Source of the DNA: Ambrosia x helenae
Taxonomy: Eukaryota > Streptophyta > Magnoliopsida > Asterales > Asteraceae
NCBI GenBank assembly: GCA_030844895.1
Contig: CM061231.1
Coordinates: forward strand, 88,136,706 to 88,200,705
Direction: 5' to 3'
Length of the DNA: 64,000 nucleotides
A program made the translations under genes and the position numbers. Numbering within the stretch: the first letter of the stretch is position 1; every line of letters begins with the position of its first letter. The notes below the pieces were generated by a model that was not told the DNA's origin, did not search any database, and saw only the letters and a list, made by a program, of their open reading frames with translations. Below, piece by piece: positions 46,048 through 59,001 of this stretch.

Positions 46048-46449
46048 GAAAGTTAATTTGAGAACACCTATATTTCGTACGAACCGTGAGAACGGCATCT
46101 AAAACCATTCAAATTCAAAATTTCTTTTTACACTTGTCTTTATTACTAAAATACAATCTCAAAAACACAATTTACGCGTAAAAATTCAAACGTATACGAA
46201 AATAATTTGTTTTTACACATGTGTAAATTTACTGTTTATACATGTGTAAACTGTTTCATTTACACATGTGTAAAAAGTTAATTTGAAAGTGTTTTTGTAA
46301 GAAAATATCAATTATTTGGAAAGAAAATTCATTTATTAATGTTGTATTTTGATTATAATGAGGTTTGTATTAAAAAGTTTTGATTTTGATTGATTTTTTT
46401 ACTTGTTCTCACGGTTCTCACAATATTTAGCGTTCTCAAGATAACCCTC

Positions 46450-46451
<2 letters not shown>
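46046..46451. mobile_element. Mutator-like MITE inside the TA array
   Basis: The ends GGGAAAGTTAATTTGAGAAC and the inverse of GGGAGGGTTATCTTGAGAAC form a terminal inverted repeat. TA repeats flank both sides, so the target duplication is hidden in the microsatellite. The interior has several TACACATGTGTAAA palindromes (46215-46275). No coding sequence. Confidence 0.6.
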
Positions 46452-46495
<44 letters not shown>

Positions 46496-46498
<3 letters not shown>

Positions 46499-48235
46499 AA
46501 TAATCCAAATTTTATATCATTTTTATCAAATAATAATAAAATATGATATGTATAATTCAAATTTTTAGTACATGTAGAAAAATAAAATATTTAATACTTG
46601 TATTTTAAATATTATTAAGTAAGTAGATAAGGGGTAAAACAACTCTTTTAAATGACAGGCATTTGAACGAACGATTGTTGTTGAGTATCGTTTAAAAGAT
46701 ATAACAAAAAGATATCTAGACAAGTCATGGCTAGTATATGAGATCTAAAGGAGTATTTAGTGTTATAGGAGACCATATAGTAATAATATATATTTGAACC
46801 CTATTCCGTTTTTAATAAAACTTAGGTTGACGCGTAGATAAAAATTAGCTCGTCTTAGCAGTATATTCGAAATTTACTAAAACGCTATAGGTTAAAAGTT
46901 ATAAGAGAAAAACAAGTTGAGCAACTTAAATTAATTATATATAATAAATAAAAGAAAAAAGAATATGATTAAAATTAAGATCAGTGTTACACGTATGAAT
47001 GCATAGGATGAGATAATAGATTGAAGATAAATTCAAAAGTAAAACTTGGAGGCCAAGTTAATATTGAGATAAGTGAAGAAACTTGGAGGCTATGCATCGT
47101 TCATTATAAAAAGGGATGATCATAACAAGATGTTAAGTCGTCCAAAATTCAAAGTGCATTTCACTCTCACACACTTAAAAGCCAATTGAAGCTACCTACC
47201 GACAAAAATTAGGAGTTAATTGCCAGAAGGCCACACTTATAACCTCTTTTAAAATAAGTACTAAAGCCCATAAACAAGTTTGTACTGGATTGGAACATTA
47301 AAGGTACTAATCCTTACCCCTTTCCTTTGTTATCTGGTTCAGTTGATAAAAACCTATTGATAATATATATAAATATTAAAACTCCTCCGTCTTTGAGCAT
47401 CAATTCATTTGACCGTCCGTTCATTTCTCGTTCTAAATATATTAATATTGAAAGTAGATTATATAAATCATATGATGCTTTTAATTCACTCATTATCATA
47501 TGTTCCCAAGTATGTGATATTAGTATTATTAATTAGTATTTGCATCAAATTATATGACTCAGATTTTCAGTACTCTGTTACCCTAAGCTACCGCTTCCTG
47601 TGGAGTGTCCCGCGGGCATGATGTTGTGGCATCGGCATCATGTGCTCCATCCGTGACGGAGAGATTAGTTCACAGCGTCTCTTAAGTACAGGTGTGGTAC
47701 AATGCAATTAGGAGACGTATGGATCGATCCTAGTTCAGTTTCAGTTTCAGTTCCGGAAATGGTTGCGGGTATGCCAACCTACGCCATTTCATGTGTTGAT
47801 AGACGGGAGTAGCTACCCGTATATCAACACGCATAATAGAATTCAGTTTGGCTTATGGGTACATCTGTATTACATGATTCAGTTCCGTTATATGCTTTAT
47901 GTTTCAAGATCAGTATTTGTGTTGTCCGTTTCAGTTAATTATTGCGTTACTATTTGAGCCTATTATTCCGTACCGGGCCTTCAGCTCATTCCGTAAAATT
48001 TTTATATCCACAGGTTAACAGGTTACTTTGGGCGGGATAAAGAGAGAGCAATAAACCATAGGATGCTACCTAAAGAAGCTTGTCACTTATGTTTAATATT
48101 AATGTATTTTGACCTTTAAACTATGAACCACCTGTCTTCAGTAACGCTATATGTTTTATAAATAAAAGAAACTTTGTCTTTTGTCTCTGATATGATATTG
48201 TGACATGTCAGCCCATTCCGGGCCGGGGTGTTACA
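46496..48235 (+). mobile_element. Solo LTR of a second Ty3/gypsy family
   Basis: Begins TGTAATAATCC and ends GGGCCGGGGTGTTACA, with TATAT on both sides (46491-46495 and 48236-48240) inside a TA array. TATAAAAAGG at about 47104 may be its promoter. The interior with CAGTTTCAGTTTCAG near 47735 and no long frame fits an LTR. No internal region or primer site, hence solo. Confidence 0.75.
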
Positions 48236-48240
48236 TATAT

Positions 48241-49838
48241 ATATATATATATAATTTTGAACCACCACCTCATCCTCAAACCATCTTTACAGTAAAGACT
48301 CCATTTGATTATCATAAGAAATTTTCTTTTCGAATGGAATTGTCAATGATGTAAAGCAAATAATCTAAATAGATCGAACAAAAAAAAAGAAATATCATTG
48401 TTAAAAATATAAACTTCTAAATTAAAATGCTAAAGGATTTGGTATAGTTAGTCATCATATATAGTATAGTGTAGTGATTATGTCATTCCCCTCTTTGACT
48501 TCTACCCCTACTCCCAAAGAAAAAGTAACACCACCTCCTTCTCCTCCTCCAACCACCACCACCTTACCTAAACCGTCTCCGCCTCTAATCCTTATAAAAA
48601 TCAATCAATCAATTTGATGATAACATCGTAAAAGCAAAGCAGTGACAGCATAAAAAGAAACTACAGTCAAATAGCCTTCCTTTGCTTCCATATTAATATT
48701 TTTTTGCTAAAAAGCAAAGCAATATAATTAAAGCTCTGAAGAATTGATAAATACTAATTAACAATTAAAAAACATACCAATTTGAATGTTGAACAAGGCT
48801 GAATGATTCAAGGACACAAATTTCACAAATTTCTCAACAATCGATCAACAAAACTTACCAATCGGTGGATTAATTAAATCAATGGATTAATCAGGAGCGA
48901 GATATTTAGTGGCTTGATGGTGTTGTTTCTTGGCGACAAAAAAGCAATCAAAGGATGACAGGTCGTTGGTAAGATATGTTGTTTATGTTTGATGTCGCCT
49001 GTGAAGTTGTTGGTGGGAGTCTAGGTTTTAGAAAGGGGAAGAATATGGGGGAGGGGGTACTTAATAAGTTTTTTTTTATTGTATTTAGTGTTAAGATAAG
49101 AATGAAGGATATCATGGTGACCATGTTGTTGTAGGTGACGGAGAAGGTGGTGGTGGCCGGTGATGGTTGCTGTTTGGAGTGGTTGGTTGGGTGGATATGT
49201 TGTCGGGTCTCGTGGGTTAGGGATGGTTGGTGATGGTAGATGGTTGATGATGGTTGATGGTGGTACATGGTTGGTGGTTGTGGTGGTGCTTTGGTTGTGG
49301 TAGATGGTTGATGGTGGTGGTTGAGATTGACATAAACAAAGAGCTTATAATAATTGGTTTTTTTTTTTTTTTTTTAAAGAGGTGTAATATAGTAATTTCA
49401 CATTGACTTAACTGATAAACTTAACCTCCATCCAAGTCAGGGACCACCGATGTAATAAAACCCAAACCACAGATCCCATTGAGGTAATTTTGAAAAGCTA
49501 GGGAGCATACTTTAAATTTTGGCAAACCACAGGGACCATCCGTGCAGTTATTCTTGTGGTAAGACTAAACTTGAACCGACTTTATATGATTATGTTGTTG
49601 GTCTAAGTAATTGAGTCGGTGAACTGGCTCATTAGTTGCAACGAATTTTCAGATTTTGTTTAGTTATTTATTTAAATTCGAAAACTTAATTATGACAATG
49701 ATGTTTATAATAATGAGAAAGTTTAGAGTACAAAGTACATAATCGTACAAAGTGTAAGAACCAAAGAGAACTTGCCACATGTCAGACGGGTTTTTTTGGG
49801 AACCGACAATTAAGTACGCCAGTTAACGGGTAATATAG
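48241..49838. other. Intergenic with GGT-rich tract and a MITE end
   Basis: A GGTGGTTGATGG-type low-complexity tract at 49130-49330 produces a spurious His/Gln-rich frame. At 49400-49560 a piece related to the MITE at 45827 ends in CAGGGACCATCCGTGC. No gene found. Confidence 0.4.
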
Positions 49839-50433
49839 TGTGACACTCGGTAAACTCAGGTTAATAACTTTTGTCAAACTAGTGAGTCTACCTTAGCGAG
49901 TTATGAATAAATTATACTTAACTGGGTCAACTAAGTCATTATGATGGTTCCGGGAATCATCGGGTATCGTTACAATGATCCAAGGGATCATTGGGAGTCG
50001 GTCCATAATCACGTGTACAAGGATTGGTGATTAGTAGAATCATCGGGTTTAATGCACACATGCAAGTCTCGAGTCCCGGGAATTGGTGAACGAACGTGAA
50101 CGTGTTAGTTATCTTGCATTATGTGTTTACAATCATTATATAACTTGTCGGTATGTGAATACGTGCCTCTATGTGTTAAAATAGTGTGTAACACGGCAAA
50201 AACCTAAAACCACCTACAGGGGGTGAGTAGAAGTGTACTCGCCTGTACTAGGGGCGAGTAGAAATCGTACTCATGTGTAATAATTTGTACTCTTGTGCAA
50301 CAGCTGGAACGAATAGAAACGCCTATAAATATCACCCTTGACTTTATGAAACCCTAACTCGCCCTAAACCTCTCCCACACCATAATCAACCTTTGGAACT
50401 CGTTTTTGCTCAAAAACCCATCATTTCCAAGCT

Positions 50434-51108
50434 TGTTGGACCAGTATGCTCTTTAACAGTTGTATGCTTATGAACACTTATGTGTTTATAAGCAAATCAA
50501 AGCAGTTTGCACAACGGAATAAGTTATAAAGTTTCACTTTCAACAGGAGTTTGTTACTCCCCCTGGATGTTTATGAACTAAAGACAGTTAATGAGAATCT
50601 AAGCAATTGAATGTATATGAAAATAAATATGCAAAGAGATTCTCAGATTATGAAATGGTATTTCAAGTAAAAGCTCTGAAGGATTTCAGTTTCAATTAAA
50701 ATCAATATCTAAAATAGTGGGATTAACCCATCTATTTATAAACAAACAGATACATGAACCTTATTACAAAAGCAAGACTGCAACAGGCTGTAGTCTTGGA
50801 ACTTGTACAAAAGATAAAGTAATAATAAATGAATAAACTACTGAAACATAAGGGCGGTGGAAAGATTCTATTACAAATGCTGATGAGTGACAAACTACTG
50901 ATGAGTAGTTTGTCTTCAGCAGTTCTTCAGTTGACTTGTCTGGTTTGACTTCAGAACTTCTGATCTTTACTCTTCAGTTCTTGTTGAATCCTTCTTCAGT
51001 ACTTTTGTCTTCTTTCTTCAGTAGTTTCATACTTAGAATGTTTTGACAGAAATAGGAATTAGACTAAGGTTAGCAAAAGAGGTTTCTTCAATCCTTTTTT
51101 TCCTTACA
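50434..51108 (-). repeat. Copia LTR, left copy
   Basis: In element sense starts TGTAAGGAAAAAAAGG and ends CTGGTCCAACA. Preceded in element sense by the polypurine word CAGGGGGAGAT. Confidence 0.85.
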
Positions 51109-51180
51109 ATCTCCCCCTGGATTGATGAAGCCAAAATCTTATCTAATTCTTTATTGTCTTCTTCTGTCATTAAGTATCTT

Positions 51181-54100
51181 CTAGATTTCTCTAAACGTGG
51201 AAGACTTGAGTTGGTTCAGTTGTTCATTGGTGAGAGATCCTTGTTCAGGTTCAAGATGTTGAATTGTGAGCAAGTCTTGTGTAGATAGATTTTTCAGTTC
51301 TTTCATAGATTTGAAGGCCTTGCTTGAACGATCTTTCCTTGTGACAAATACTGAGTTGAAATTAGTAAATGACCATTTCATTATCAGAACTTTAGATTGG
51401 TCAAAATCTAAAGTGTAAGGGACCATGCTGGATCCTTGGGATGATCCTGAGTGGGGGATGTTTTCTACTTCAGTGACCCTCAGGTGGGATTCTCTTCTTT
51501 CTTCTGTTTGCACCACATTAGGTATATCAAAGGTAGGTAAATGATGTTCAGCGATTACCTTTGTGTGCAGTTTATCAGTTATTGTCTTCTGTTTTTGGTA
51601 AGCAAATGTTGAAGGATCCCTGAATTGTGTCAGCAGAGGCTTCTCTTCAATCACAAAATCTCCTTGTACTGCTGTATTGCCTTCAAGCAATACCATCTTG
51701 AAATCAGTCTTTGTAATCTCCTCTTGCTTCTTCTTGGTAGCAGGCTTTGATGTTGATTGTTTGGTACCAGAAGTTCTAACTACTGAAGTTGACACTTCAG
51801 AAGTTTTGTACTTCTCTGGATTTGCAGCCTTATCAGCCTTGAATCTTTTGTATGTGTCAAATAATTTGTCTTCTCTCCATTTTGACACTGAGGCTTTTGA
51901 ACTAAATTCATTGGCTACCAATTCATCTATGATTTCAGCTCTCCTTGCCCTTCTGTCCTTTTCAGTGGCAATCTTGTCAGCAACAAGTTGAGCTCTTCTT
52001 ATAAGCTCATCCATAGAGAGCCCTTTGAGTGAACAAGCTTTAGTTTTGCTATTCTTGGTAATATAAGACATCAGTTGTTGTCTTTTGTCTTCCTCAGAAA
52101 CTCTTTCAAGTGCAGCTTGTTTATTCAACTCTTCTTTATATGCTTTGAGTTTGTCATTGTAGCTCAAATCTTCCCTTGCTTCTAGGCTGTTCCATATCTC
52201 ATCTTCCTTAGCTTTCTTCTGTGCTACAAGTAGACTCTTATCCAGTAATTCTTTTGACATTGAGATGGGAGAAGGGTTTAGTACAGGCATTTGAGTGGTT
52301 GCAAGCCTTGGAATAGGAGTTCGAATGTCTTCAGTTGCCATAGAAGGCTCTTCAGTTGAAATGTTGGAAGTGTTAACTGCTGAAGGATTGATAGAAGTAT
52401 CAACTACTAAAGGATTGTCTTCAGTACTTTCAGAGTCTTCAGAAGTTTCTTCATTGAGGCCTTGGTAATTTCAGCTTCAACTTCAGTTCCAGAAAGGAGC
52501 CTATCTTGATCTTCTAATTCTTTTTGGGCTTCCTTTTTCTCTTGTTGTTTTTGTAGAGCCACTTTTGCCTTTATCCTGGCTTCCAGTGACTTTCTTGGTT
52601 CCTTAATCTTCTCCCCCTTTTTGGCTTCATGCACTTTTGGAAGCCTGCCAGGTTGAGAAGTTCTACCAGATAACTTTGCAAGCTGTCTTGTATTATTGTC
52701 AATTTTGTTGGACATCTCACTTAGTTTGTTATTGATCACCTCAAATTGAGTTTTGGTTTTCAACTCCCAAGAAGTTGTGAAGGATTTGAGGTGATTGGAT
52801 ATGAGGGTGTTCATCATCTGGTACAGGGGACCATCTGGGCTGCATAGGTGGTTCAAGTCTATGTTAGATGACCCAGGGAATTGGGTAGGCATTTTTAGTG
52901 GAGGGGGTGTTTTTGGGTGATCTTCAGAGTGTACTGAAGATGCCACTTTAGAGGAATCAGGGTTCAAGTGGTCTTTAACCTGATCTGTTGTGACCAGCTC
53001 TCTGAGCTTAGAGACATCAGATTCAGGACCTTCACTAGTAGCCGTCGATTCATGTTTTGTGGAGTGTGAATCATCATCCAAATCAATGGAATCATCTGAA
53101 TCCCTGATGACATCCTCAATGAGGACATTATCAGTTGTATCATGCGCTGGGCCCAACCCAGTTGTCTCATGAACCTCTGTTTTTTGGTTCTGAGGATTTC
53201 CTACCTCAGGCATAAAGTCTTCATCAGTAGTTGCCACAAATGAGGTCTTAGCAATGTTACTCATGTCCTCAGATCCACCACTGGGTGGTAAATGAGTAGT
53301 AGCAGCCTCAAATGTACCTAAAGTCTCTAAGTTTGGGCTTAGAAACCTTGGTTCATCCTCATCTCTTGGGATAGAGCTAATGACATCCACATCCATGTCA
53401 AGTTCTGATGGTATTTCCCCTGTTTGATGTGGTTGTTGGGGAATGACATGTGCTAATGGGATTGTCTCTTTTAGCCCAGAGAGAAGTTTGGCAATTTCAA
53501 TGGTTGTGTGTGATGTTTCTGGTTCAGTAGTTTGGGGAAAAGGATCAGCAGTTTCAAAGGATGGATCAATAGTTATGGTCTTTTTAAATTTCTTCCTTTT
53601 GAAAAGAATGGTGATGGGTGCTCTTTTGGGGTTTGAGATGGATGAGACTGAGAGGATGTTTCAGTCACATCTTTGACAAGTGCAGTTTGCACATCAGCAG
53701 TTTCAGACATCTCAATTTCCTGAACTGCCTTTCTTTTAGAGTTGGTTGGTTTGGGCTTTTGTTGATTGGTTTTCTTGGCCTTTTTGGGTGAGGGTTTGGA
53801 AGATGGTGGTTCCATGAGGACTGTTTGTTGTTCCCCTTGGTCATCTTCTGGCCAGGCAGCCGGTTTGTTATGCCTTGAGTATGCTTGTGAGGTTAATGGA
53901 TTTAAAATAGTCGTTTTTCCCACAAGCACCTCATCTCCAAGTTCTTTAATTATGCATTGCATTATGAACCTTGGTTACAACAAAAACTTCTTTTTAGAAT
54001 TTTGGTGATGCAACACCAACTCATTAAAGAAAAGTACTGATGCGCTGAATTTTGTTTCATTCACAATGGAATGAAAAATAGGTTGAAAAGTAGAGGGCAT

Positions 54101-54559
54101 CTGATCATAAGATCCAGTTTTTGGACTCAAGCACATGATTATGTAATGAAACAAAAGTTTATATTTTGGTTCAAAAAATTTCTTGAAAATGGTTGCATGT
54201 GAGAGAGTACCTTGGTAACCACACTCTGTCATGGTTAAATGTATAGCAAAGTTGGGAAAATGATATGGTGCATCCGCATCATCCAAACCCAGTCTTATTC
54301 CCAATGTAGCCGGTGTGATTGCCATTACTTTCCCTTGGATGGTTGATTTTAGGGAAATAATCTGGTCATTCATTGTCACTGTCTCGGCGTTTGCCCATAA
54401 CTCTTTAAGAGTTTCAGTTTGAAGTGGAGGATCAATAGTGAAAGCAGTGAAGTATTGGGATTTGACGACTAAATCAATGATTTCGTCGTATTGGGACCAG
54501 GCTTCATTTTTCTCAAAGTACCCTCTTTGATTGTGTCCCTGTTTTAGTATGAGAGCCAT
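51181..54559 (-). pseudogene. Accessory ORF 3' of copia pol (Sirevirus env-like type)
   Basis: Opens at ATG 54559 (MALILKQGHNQRGYFEKNE) and would run about 1,100 codons to 51181, but is broken. There is an in-frame TAA at 53975-53977 with family-like sequence continuing (PRFIMQC), then frameshifts near 53640 and 52420. The remaining frames are 53573-53962, 52407-53396 and 51181-52341. The N-terminal 200 residues are a globular domain with ETLKELWANA and LLFHYIIMCLSPKTGSYDQ. A Pro/Lys-rich linker, acidic Ser/Thr-rich stretches and a Lys/Glu-rich probable coiled coil (KKAKEDEIWNSLEAREDL) follow. No signal peptide or clear membrane segment is visible, so the name env-like refers to position only. 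Closely related to the relic at 29465-31940. Confidence 0.7.
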
Positions 54560-55012
54560 GTGGTTTGTGTGTGTGTGGATCGAACAGTGTTCTTTGTTTG
54601 TTTGCAGGGGAGGGTTTGAGAGTGTTTTTGAGAGAGAATGAGGGAATTTTTCTTTTTGATAGGATAAGTGATGTAAAAGGTGTTTATCAGAAGTTTATAA
54701 CCGCCCTAGGTCAAACTTTTGAAGTGAGAAATATCTGATTTACCCTTATTGACAAAACTGCTGATGAAGAACAATTTTATCAGTAGTTCCCATTTTCTCT
54801 TCAGTAGTTTGTTAATAACTGATGAGAATGTTTATAAACACTTTATTCATAACTTCTGAAGTTTATTTTATCAGAAGTTAATCACTTTTTAGAAAATATC
54901 CTCATACTGATGTTTTGTACATCAATAGTTTCTATCCTTTTGTTTTTCAGAAGTTTTATGACAAACAATGTAAGTGAAAGTAAAAATATGTGTAGGAAAG
55001 TAAAAGAAACAC

Positions 55013-55880
55013 TTACAAATTTAGCATCCCAAGCATGGATACTAACTTCTGAAAGGTTGATTTGTCAAGGGGTTTAATGAATATGTCAGCTATTTGATTA
55101 GCTTTTGTCACATGCTTCACTTCAATCTTGCCTTTTTCATAGCAATCCCTTATGAAATGATACCTGATTTCAATATGTTTAGTTTTTGAAAACTGAACAA
55201 GATTTTGAATGATGCTAATGGCAGATTTACTATCTACAAGCAATGGTGTCTTGGTCTCTTTGATTCCATAATCAAGAAGTTGATATTGGAGCCATTGTAT
55301 CTGTGATGTACAACTTGTAGCTGCAATGTATTCAGCTTCAGCAGTTGAAGTTGCAACAAATGTTTTCTTCTTTGATTGCAAGGACACTAGACAGTTTCCC
55401 AAGAATTGACAACCACCAGATGTTGATTTTCTTGACATTTTGCAGCTTGCATAGTCACTATCTGAAAAAAGCTGTTAACTTGGTATTGCTAGAAGCAGGA
55501 TACCAAATTCCAAGTGTAGGAGTTCCTTTCAGATATCTAAAAATTCTTTTGACTGCAATGAGGTGTGATTCCATAGGAGCTGATTGATATCTAGCACAAA
55601 CACATGTTGAAAACATAATATCTGGCCTAGAAGCAGTTAGATACAGAAAGGAACCTATCATACATCTATACATGGTTTGATCAACCTGTTTTCCTTGATC
55701 ATCTTGTTCAACTTGTGCGGTTGGTGTCATGGGAGTGGAACATGATTTACAGTCTTGTAAAGAAAATTTGTTTAATAATTCTTTAACATATTTAGATTGA
55801 TGTATAAAAGTTCCATTTGTTTGTTGCTTAATCTGCAGTTCTAAGAAGTACTGCAGTTCTCCCATTGTACTCATCTCCCA
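55013..55880 (-). pseudogene. pol: Copia reverse transcriptase C-terminus and RNase H
   Basis: In element sense the frame begins at the LTR junction with EMSTMGELQYFLELQIKQQ, the end of copia RT, and continues through YLTASRPDIMFSTCVCARYQ. One extra T in a T run near 55470 shifts the frame. The RNase H part (55013-55438) then has KSTSGGCQFLG, STAEAEYIAAT and HIEIRYHFIRD and ends at its natural stop. The catalytic RT core is missing, so it is inactive. Confidence 0.88.
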
Positions 55881-56549
55881 TTGGATCAGTATGCTTTTTA
55901 ACAGTAGTTTGCTTATGAACACTTATATGTTTACAAATCAAAGCAGTTTGCACAGCGGAATAAGTTATAAAGTTTCACTTTCAACAGAAGTTGTTACTCC
56001 CCCCTGGATGTTTATGAACTAAAGACAGTTAATGAGAATCTAAGCAATTGAATGTATATGATAATAAATATGCAAAGAGATTCTCAGATTATAAAATGGT
56101 ATTTCAAGTAAAAGCTCTGAAGGATTTCAGTTTCAATTAAATTCGATATCTAAAATCGTGGGATTAACCCATCTATTTATAGACAAACAGATACATGAAC
56201 CTTGTTACAAAAGCAAGACTACAACAGGCTCTAGTCTTGGAACTTGTACAAAAGATAAAGTAATAATAAACTAATAAACTACTGAAACATAAGGGCGGTG
56301 GAAAGATTCTATTACAAATGTTGATGAGTGACAAACTACTGATGAGTAGTTTGTCTTCAGCAGTTCTTCAGTTGACTTGTCTGGTTTGACTTCAGAACTT
56401 CTGATCATTACTCTTCAGTACTAGTTGAATCCTTCTTCAGTACTTTTGTCTTCTTTCTTCAGTAGTTTCATACTTAGAATGTTTTGTCAGAAATAGGAAT
56501 TAGACTAAGGTTAGCAAAAGAGGTTTCTTCAATCCTTTTTTTCCTTACA
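55881..56549 (-). repeat. Copia LTR, right copy
   Basis: Matches the left LTR except at the inner edge, where the terminal CAACA is cut and fused to RT coding sequence. On the outer side 56550-56580 reads, in element sense, AKKKVKARGRL followed by a stop, with GGGGGAGA before the LTR. This looks like the 3' end of an internal region rather than host DNA. Confidence 0.8.
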
Positions 56550-58502
56550 ATCTCCCCCTTGCTTTCACCTTCTTCTTAGCAAAACTAAAGGTGTGTTATC
56601 CATCCTAAACCTTTACCATGTTGTTATTTTGATCCCTAAAGGTCCAGACCTGGTTTTGTGGTGTTTATGTCTTTGAAAACGTTTGAAATTAATTATAAAA
56701 CAAGTCTAATCCTTCAATATGTGTTCTATGTGGTGTATTCATGCAAGTAATGATTTTTATGGTTAAAACATGGAGATTCTTATGTGTTTGATGTCTTTCT
56801 GATATAAATGAGTTGTTAGTATGTTTATTTAGGAGTTTGAGGGTTATTTGTGATGTTTTGATGATGATATGCGTTTTGACCCGTTTGAGTGATTTAGGAG
56901 GATTTAGGGTGTTATGATATGATTTGTTGATGGAATGATGTTCGGGTTTGTACAAGGATGATGTAGTAACAATAGGATGATGATTTGCAACATTGTTATG
57001 TGATGAAATCTGGATATTTGCCATTTAGGGTAAGTTATGCATGTTTGATGTGATGTTTTTATAATATTATTCCATTTTGGGAAATACTTGCAATTAGGGT
57101 GTTAGACTAAAGATAAATTGGGGGTTTTTCATATAGGATATGTTGCTTGATGATTTTAGATTGATGTTGGGTGTTTTTACATGTTTCGGATATGATTTAA
57201 AGGGTTAAACGCGCGAAATGAGACTTTGGAGCTGCATGGGGCGAGTAGAAATCGTACTCACCTGTCCAATGGGCGAGTATGATTCTACTCGTGTCCTTTG
57301 GGGGCGAGTAGACTTCTACTCGTGTGTATTACATGCCCTTACAAATCGTACTCGCCTGCTTGTTTCCTACTTGTGTGTTTTGATGCCTAATCGTGTGTTT
57401 TGCTGCTGTAAGTGTATTTTGATATCCCAAAACATGGTTTGACACCTAGGAACATGTTTGGAACCCCGGGGCATGTCAAATGACCTAATAACACATGTTC
57501 GGACTCGTAAATGCATTAGGTGAGCTGTATGCTAGACTTAGCGAACTTTTACGCATGTTAAGTGCATAATTGCATATGATTGCATGATTTCTTGGATTTG
57601 GCCAACACGTGGGATGTCGGGTCTAGTCTGGTGCGGTCAGTTTAACGTTCAAACATATTTTCAAACGTACACGGTTGTGGTCTGGACAATTGTGGACTAA
57701 TTAACCTATGGGTTGTTAGTCTAATATCTTATACACTCTTCATGATAGGTCACTGTAGTTGGGACTATCTATTTGAGTTGATTTACTTATTTTAGAAGAA
57801 AACAACCTAAGGAGAGTTTCACGGCCCCTCTTTCAGTGTTTATGTTTTTGCGGGAGAAACATGCTACGTACTTGCTTTCATAATGATCATGTTAAGCTAG
57901 TGTTACATGTGTTCTTACTGTACAATAGTTCAGTTATACCGCTGGGCGGTAGTTCAATTAGTTGTGGTTCGGTAGTTCGGTTGGCTGGGCTCGGCCATTC
58001 AGTTCACCGTGCTTCGGTAGTTCAGTTATGCATGGGTTGGCAGTTCGGTTCCACACGGGTGTTTCACACCAGGTATCGTATTAGTGGTTTCATATGCCTG
58101 GGTTGGCATCTTTACAGCATAGCAGTAACATGATGGAACAATCAAACTTTTAGAAACGTTTTACTTAAAAGCTGTGAACTCACCAGCATTTTATGTTGAC
58201 ATTTTTGGCATGTTTTCTCAGGTCGCTAAGGTAGCAGCCAATGGATTAGGCGTACGGGGTCTTGCACGGCGTCTAGGGTTCTAGTGCATGTTTTAAATAA
58301 ATGTTTTCAGACTACGTTTATGTCTTTTGATTGTAAACAAGATTATGCTTCCGCTGTTGGTTTATGGTTTATAAAACTTAATATTTTGGTTTATTTAATT
58401 TACATTTAGTTGTTGTTTATTGTGACCGTTGACTTGGATCCTGGTGTGTCATGCGCCTCGCGGTAAAACCCCGCAGGTGGAAATTGAGGGTGTGACATAT
58501 AG

Positions 58503-58798
58503 TCTTTTTCACTTCCCTAGAATCACGTTGCAATCCTTTATCAAATATAACTGCATGATCACGTTTAAATTCAAAATCATAATAAACCTACTTCTACGTT
58601 TAATCATACGGCGATTTTCAATAGCTATATGAAAATTCATAGTGTTGCATTAACAACTGAAGATTCATACATCATGTTTGGTAAATAACAATTGCAGATT
58701 CACTCTCTCATGTTTGCGTTATTGATCCATACTTGATTAGCGTCCAATTAATGCTGAATGATTTGAATTATGCTGAATTATATTTATGTTTTTTGCAG
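58503..58798. other. Intergenic or intron-like sequence
   Basis: No gene feature; T-rich towards 58798 and ends in TTTTTTGCAG, a good splice acceptor for the block at 58799. Confidence 0.35.
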
Positions 58799-59001
58799 AT
58801 CTTAATGAAGTTCCAGATATCAACGTCAATGTAGATGGAGATTTTGAAGGTAATGCGTTAATTTTACTTAGTCTATAGCTCTATTGTTTCAAATATGATT
58901 CACTTTTTTTTTAGACATTGTTCCTGATAATCCAAATCATGAAGGCCATGTGAATTCAAACGATGATTTTAACTTTATCGAAGAACAACAAAGAGTTCAA
59001 G
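58799..59001 (+). pseudogene. Two exon-like blocks with a DLNEVP motif, unrecognised gene
   Basis: 58799-58849 lies between TTTTGCAG and GTAATG and reads (D)LNEVPDINVNVDGDFE. 58915-59001 lies between TTTTTTTTAG and GGTTTT and continues in the same phase as DIVPDNPNHEGHV.. to EEQQRVQ. Both blocks are acidic and the splice phases agree. DLNEVP fits the DLNxxP form of the plant EAR repression motif, though such a short match can be chance. No start, stop or further exon was found; the Helitron at 59206 interrupts what follows. Could be a captured or truncated gene. Confidence 0.4.

Larger units (their letters stand above)
50434..56549 (-). mobile_element. Deleted Ty1/copia element nested in the solo LTR
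   Basis: Two LTRs (50434-51108 and 55881-56549) in the same orientation, about 95 percent alike by eye, bracket a minus-strand internal region. Only the end of reverse transcriptase, RNase H and a large accessory ORF remain; primer site, gag, protease, integrase and most of RT are gone. The RT frame abuts the right LTR directly at about 55880. Both LTRs have GGGGGAGAT directly upstream in element sense, and no target duplication was found, so this is a recombined or deleted copy. Confidence 0.85.
49839..58497 (+). mobile_element. Solo LTR of the main gypsy family, split by a copia element
   Basis: Begins TGTGACACTCGG and ends GAGGGTGTGACA, with TATAG at both edges (49834-49838 and 58498-58502). 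The two halves (49839-50433 and about 56590-58497) carry the family's TATAAATATC promoter area (about 50330), the GGTCCAGACCTGG word (56641), GGTCGCTAAGGTAGCAG and ATGCGCCTCGCGGTAAAAC near the end. Together they make about 2.5 kb, the normal LTR size. GGCGAGTA/TACTCG words cluster at 50215-50300 and 57235-57400. Confidence 0.88.

Noticed and set aside
48948..49268. 106-codon His/Gln/Pro/Ser-rich minus-strand frame
   Set aside because: Reads a GGTGGTTGATGG low-complexity tract.
52990..53172. Plus-strand frames opposite the copia accessory ORF
   Set aside because: Antisense shadows of the minus-strand coding sequence.
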